A DNA stretch of 64,000 nt from Aquella oligotrophica (GTDB taxonomy: Bacteria; Pseudomonadota; Gammaproteobacteria; Burkholderiales; UBA11063). How positions within the stretch are numbered: position 1 is the stretch's first letter; every line of letters begins with the position of its first letter. The stretch spans positions 1,612,001 through 1,676,000 of the forward strand of contig NZ_CP024847.1 in assembly GCF_002892535.1 (NCBI RefSeq). Reading direction: 5' to 3'. The notes under the pieces were generated by a model, which was given only the letters and a program-made list of their open reading frames with translations, was not told the DNA's origin and searched no databases. A program made the position numbers and the translations under genes. Shown one piece after another: positions 62,604 to 64,000 of the stretch.

Positions 62604-63842
62604 TTAAAAAGCAAAATATGGACCGCTAGCGCCACCAGCATTTGCACCAGTAAATGCACTAAATACTTTCTTACCATAGAAAAATGGTAAGCCCCAAATA
62701 AAGAAGTTATCGCCACCTTCAGCAGCTGCATTTGGGATTGCTTCGGTGTTTTGGTTACTGTTCAAATAATTCTCAACATTGATAATGTTGTAACTATAAT
62801 TGATAGCATTACTACCATTTAAGCTTGATATTTGCGTGCTTATTGCTGTGGTACTAGTTGGGCAATAAAAACCACTCAAACTTTGACAAACAGCTAATGC
62901 AGGAGAATTAGCTGGTGTATCAAAAAATAGCTCAGTTGATCCAGTATCAAATATTGAATCATAACTGCCACTATCATAATTAGTCGTAAAGCTACCATCT
63001 TGTGCCGTACCATTACTAGTAAAGACATTTTGTGCTGTTAGCTGATTATTTTGTTCAGTACCAATTCCAAAAGTTAAAGTTCCACTCAAAGAAGAAGAGC
63101 CGCCACTTGGTACATTCGGTAACTGGACAATTACACCGTTATTATCATTAGCGAACATATATACTGGGCTTACTACTTGCTGATTTGTATTAATATTACT
63201 ATTGATACTGCAACTACTTCCAGAACATGAATAGTATGTTCCATTATCATAAGGTAATGGATTAACCCCAATAATTCCGTTCGCACCACCCAAATCATTA
63301 TATGCACCTTGATTACTACAATTAGATGGTACTCCCGGGATAGTTGGATCATTAATAATCTGGATTGGTATATTAGTTGCTACTTCACTACCCATTTGCA
63401 CATTAGCCATCGCAATTGAGCCCCAATCATAGCCGCTACCAAATAAAGTACATTCAGCGGTTGGTGAACCGTTCACATTCTCATTAGTCAGATTAAGATT
63501 ACTATTAAGTTTATTCGCAAAAATTCTAAGTCCCATAGATCCGGTATCTAAAATAATATGATCAATTGTTTGACAATTAGTTGGATTACTTACACTACAA
63601 ACCGTTACACTAACAAATGGTGTATTATATGGAGAATTACCGCTTGGTCCACCATCAACGGTAACTGGTACAACATTATTGACTGTTGAATTTGATGATT
63701 TTTGTGGTAATCCTGAGCTTTCAATAGGAGTATTAGAAGTATTAGAAGCATTTGAACTACTTGAATTACCACCCCCGCCACCATTACATGCCGCTAATGT
63801 TAAACCTATAAGAGCTGTTGAAATTATTTGAATTTTTTTCAT
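62604..63842 (-). CDS. DUF3443 lipoprotein with two DTGS motifs (pepsin-like)
   Basis: A 412-aa lipoprotein with lipobox LAAC (Cys19) and a Gly/Ser linker. Two DTGS motifs are present: D99-T-G-S in HIILDTGSMGLRIF and D299-T-G-S in IFDTGSTELFF, 200 residues apart, as in the two lobes of pepsin. NGIIGVNPL (about 188-196) recalls the pepsin G-I-L-G-L strand. Six or more Cys are present. The DUF3443 family has no established function; the aspartic-protease reading is my inference. AAGGA precedes the ATG. DUF2844 lies upstream, the usual partner. Confidence 0.85.
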   Translation of the reverse strand: MKKIQIISTALIGLTLAACNGGGGGNSSSSNASNTSNTPIESSGLPQKSSNSTVNNVVPVTVDGGPSGNSPYNTPFVSVTVCSVSNPTNCQTIDHIILDTGSMGLRIFANKLNSNLNLTNENVNGSPTAECTLFGSGYDWGSIAMANVQMGSEVATNIPIQIINDPTIPGVPSNCSNQGAYNDLGGANGIIGVNPLPYDNGTYYSCSGSSCSINSNINTNQQVVSPVYMFANDNNGVIVQLPNVPSGGSSSLSGTLTFGIGTEQNNQLTAQNVFTSNGTAQDGSFTTNYDSGSYDSIFDTGSTELFFDTPANSPALAVCQSLSGFYCPTSTTAISTQISSLNGSNAINYSYNIINVENYLNSNQNTEAIPNAAAEGGDNFFIWGLPFFYGKKVFSAFTGANAGGASGPYFAF

Positions 63843-63852
63843 GACATTATCC

Positions 63853-64000
63853 TTATTTCACATTATTGATAGATACGTTTGCTGGTGCTAATGAAGGAAT
63901 TAATGCTTTTCCTTCGTAGTGCCCCATCCAGCCATTAGTAGCAGAAACAAAATCATTACTATTGACTTGTCTTGCTGATACAGATTTATAGCTTGGAGTA
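63853..64000 (-). CDS. DUF2844 protein, C-terminal end (partial at window edge)
   Basis: An open minus-strand frame runs from the window edge to TAA at 63853-63855, 10 nt before the DUF3443 ATG. The 48 visible residues include GWMGHYEGKALIPSLAPANVS. They match the end of DUF2844 proteins, where a G-x-M-x-x-x-x-G-x-A-x-x-P-x-L-x-P-x-G-V pattern closes the chain. DUF2844 and DUF3443 genes are neighbours in Burkholderia-type genomes, which supports the call. The N-terminus is outside the window. Confidence 0.75.
   Translation of the reverse strand, partial: TPSYKSVSARQVNSNDFVSATNGWMGHYEGKALIPSLAPANVSINNVK

Overview
The window is AT-rich chromosomal DNA from a Gram-negative bacterium. Diderm traits include lipoproteins, LepB, TolQ, ubiquinone genes and type IV pilins. 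The gene content fits a low-GC betaproteobacterium of the Neisseriales/Aquella type: a fused IIA-HPr-EI with a NagE-like IICB permease, DUF2844/DUF3443 proteins and a PglL/TfpO-type ligase beside pilin genes. The taxonomic guess is an inference; no rRNA gene is present.

Region 1 (0.1-10.1 kb, minus strand): a tightly packed run of nagF-nagE-EIIA(Man)-ptsH-ptsI-ctpA-nudix-rpe-marC. It holds two complete PEP phosphorelays: a sugar importer (NagE plus the IIA-HPr-EI fusion) and a stand-alone EI/HPr/EIIA-Man set. Divergent from it is zwf (10.3 kb), so imported sugar phosphate can flow to 6-phosphogluconate. The other Entner-Doudoroff genes, edd and a frameshifted eda, lie at 54.8-57.3 kb.

Region 2 (11.7-28.2 kb, mostly plus strand): lipoproteins, tRNA-Ser(GGA), a 1.2-kb gene-poor patch with a decayed IS256-type transposase, a GT39-like membrane glycosyltransferase, dusA and a FAD oxidase. 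A compact tolQ-ubiG-ratA-ratB-dacB operon follows, then a giant ankyrin-repeat gene and a WecA/WbpL-like sugar-phosphate transferase.

Region 3 (28.4-48.3 kb): the main protein and surface glycosylation zone. Two type IV pilin genes flank remnants of two insertion sequences. The second pilin ends in Ser and is followed directly by a PglL/TfpO-like O-oligosaccharyltransferase. On the minus strand the housekeeping set lepB-rnc-era runs without a break into six glycosylation genes: GT2 with an extra domain, GT2, methyltransferase, a DUF6311-like membrane protein and two PMT/GT39 enzymes. tsaD, a thiamine pyrophosphokinase, a VOC protein and a GT4 gene follow on the plus strand.

Region 4 (48.3-58.5 kb, minus strand): an XRE/DUF2975 pair, an orphan phosphopantetheinyl transferase, and an apparent operon MFS-edd-eda-apt-hemB-gdh closed by a strong terminator. 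Region 5 (58.7-64 kb): small unknowns, an Old Yellow Enzyme, and a secreted lipoprotein locus. That locus has a calpain-like cysteine protease, a DUF3443 protein with two DTGS motifs like a bilobed aspartic protease, and the 3' end of a DUF2844 gene at the window edge.

Three genes (eda, a methyltransferase and a GT2) are each broken by a single -1 slip at a poly-G run. This means either sequencing error or slippage/phase variation, and is worth resolving first.
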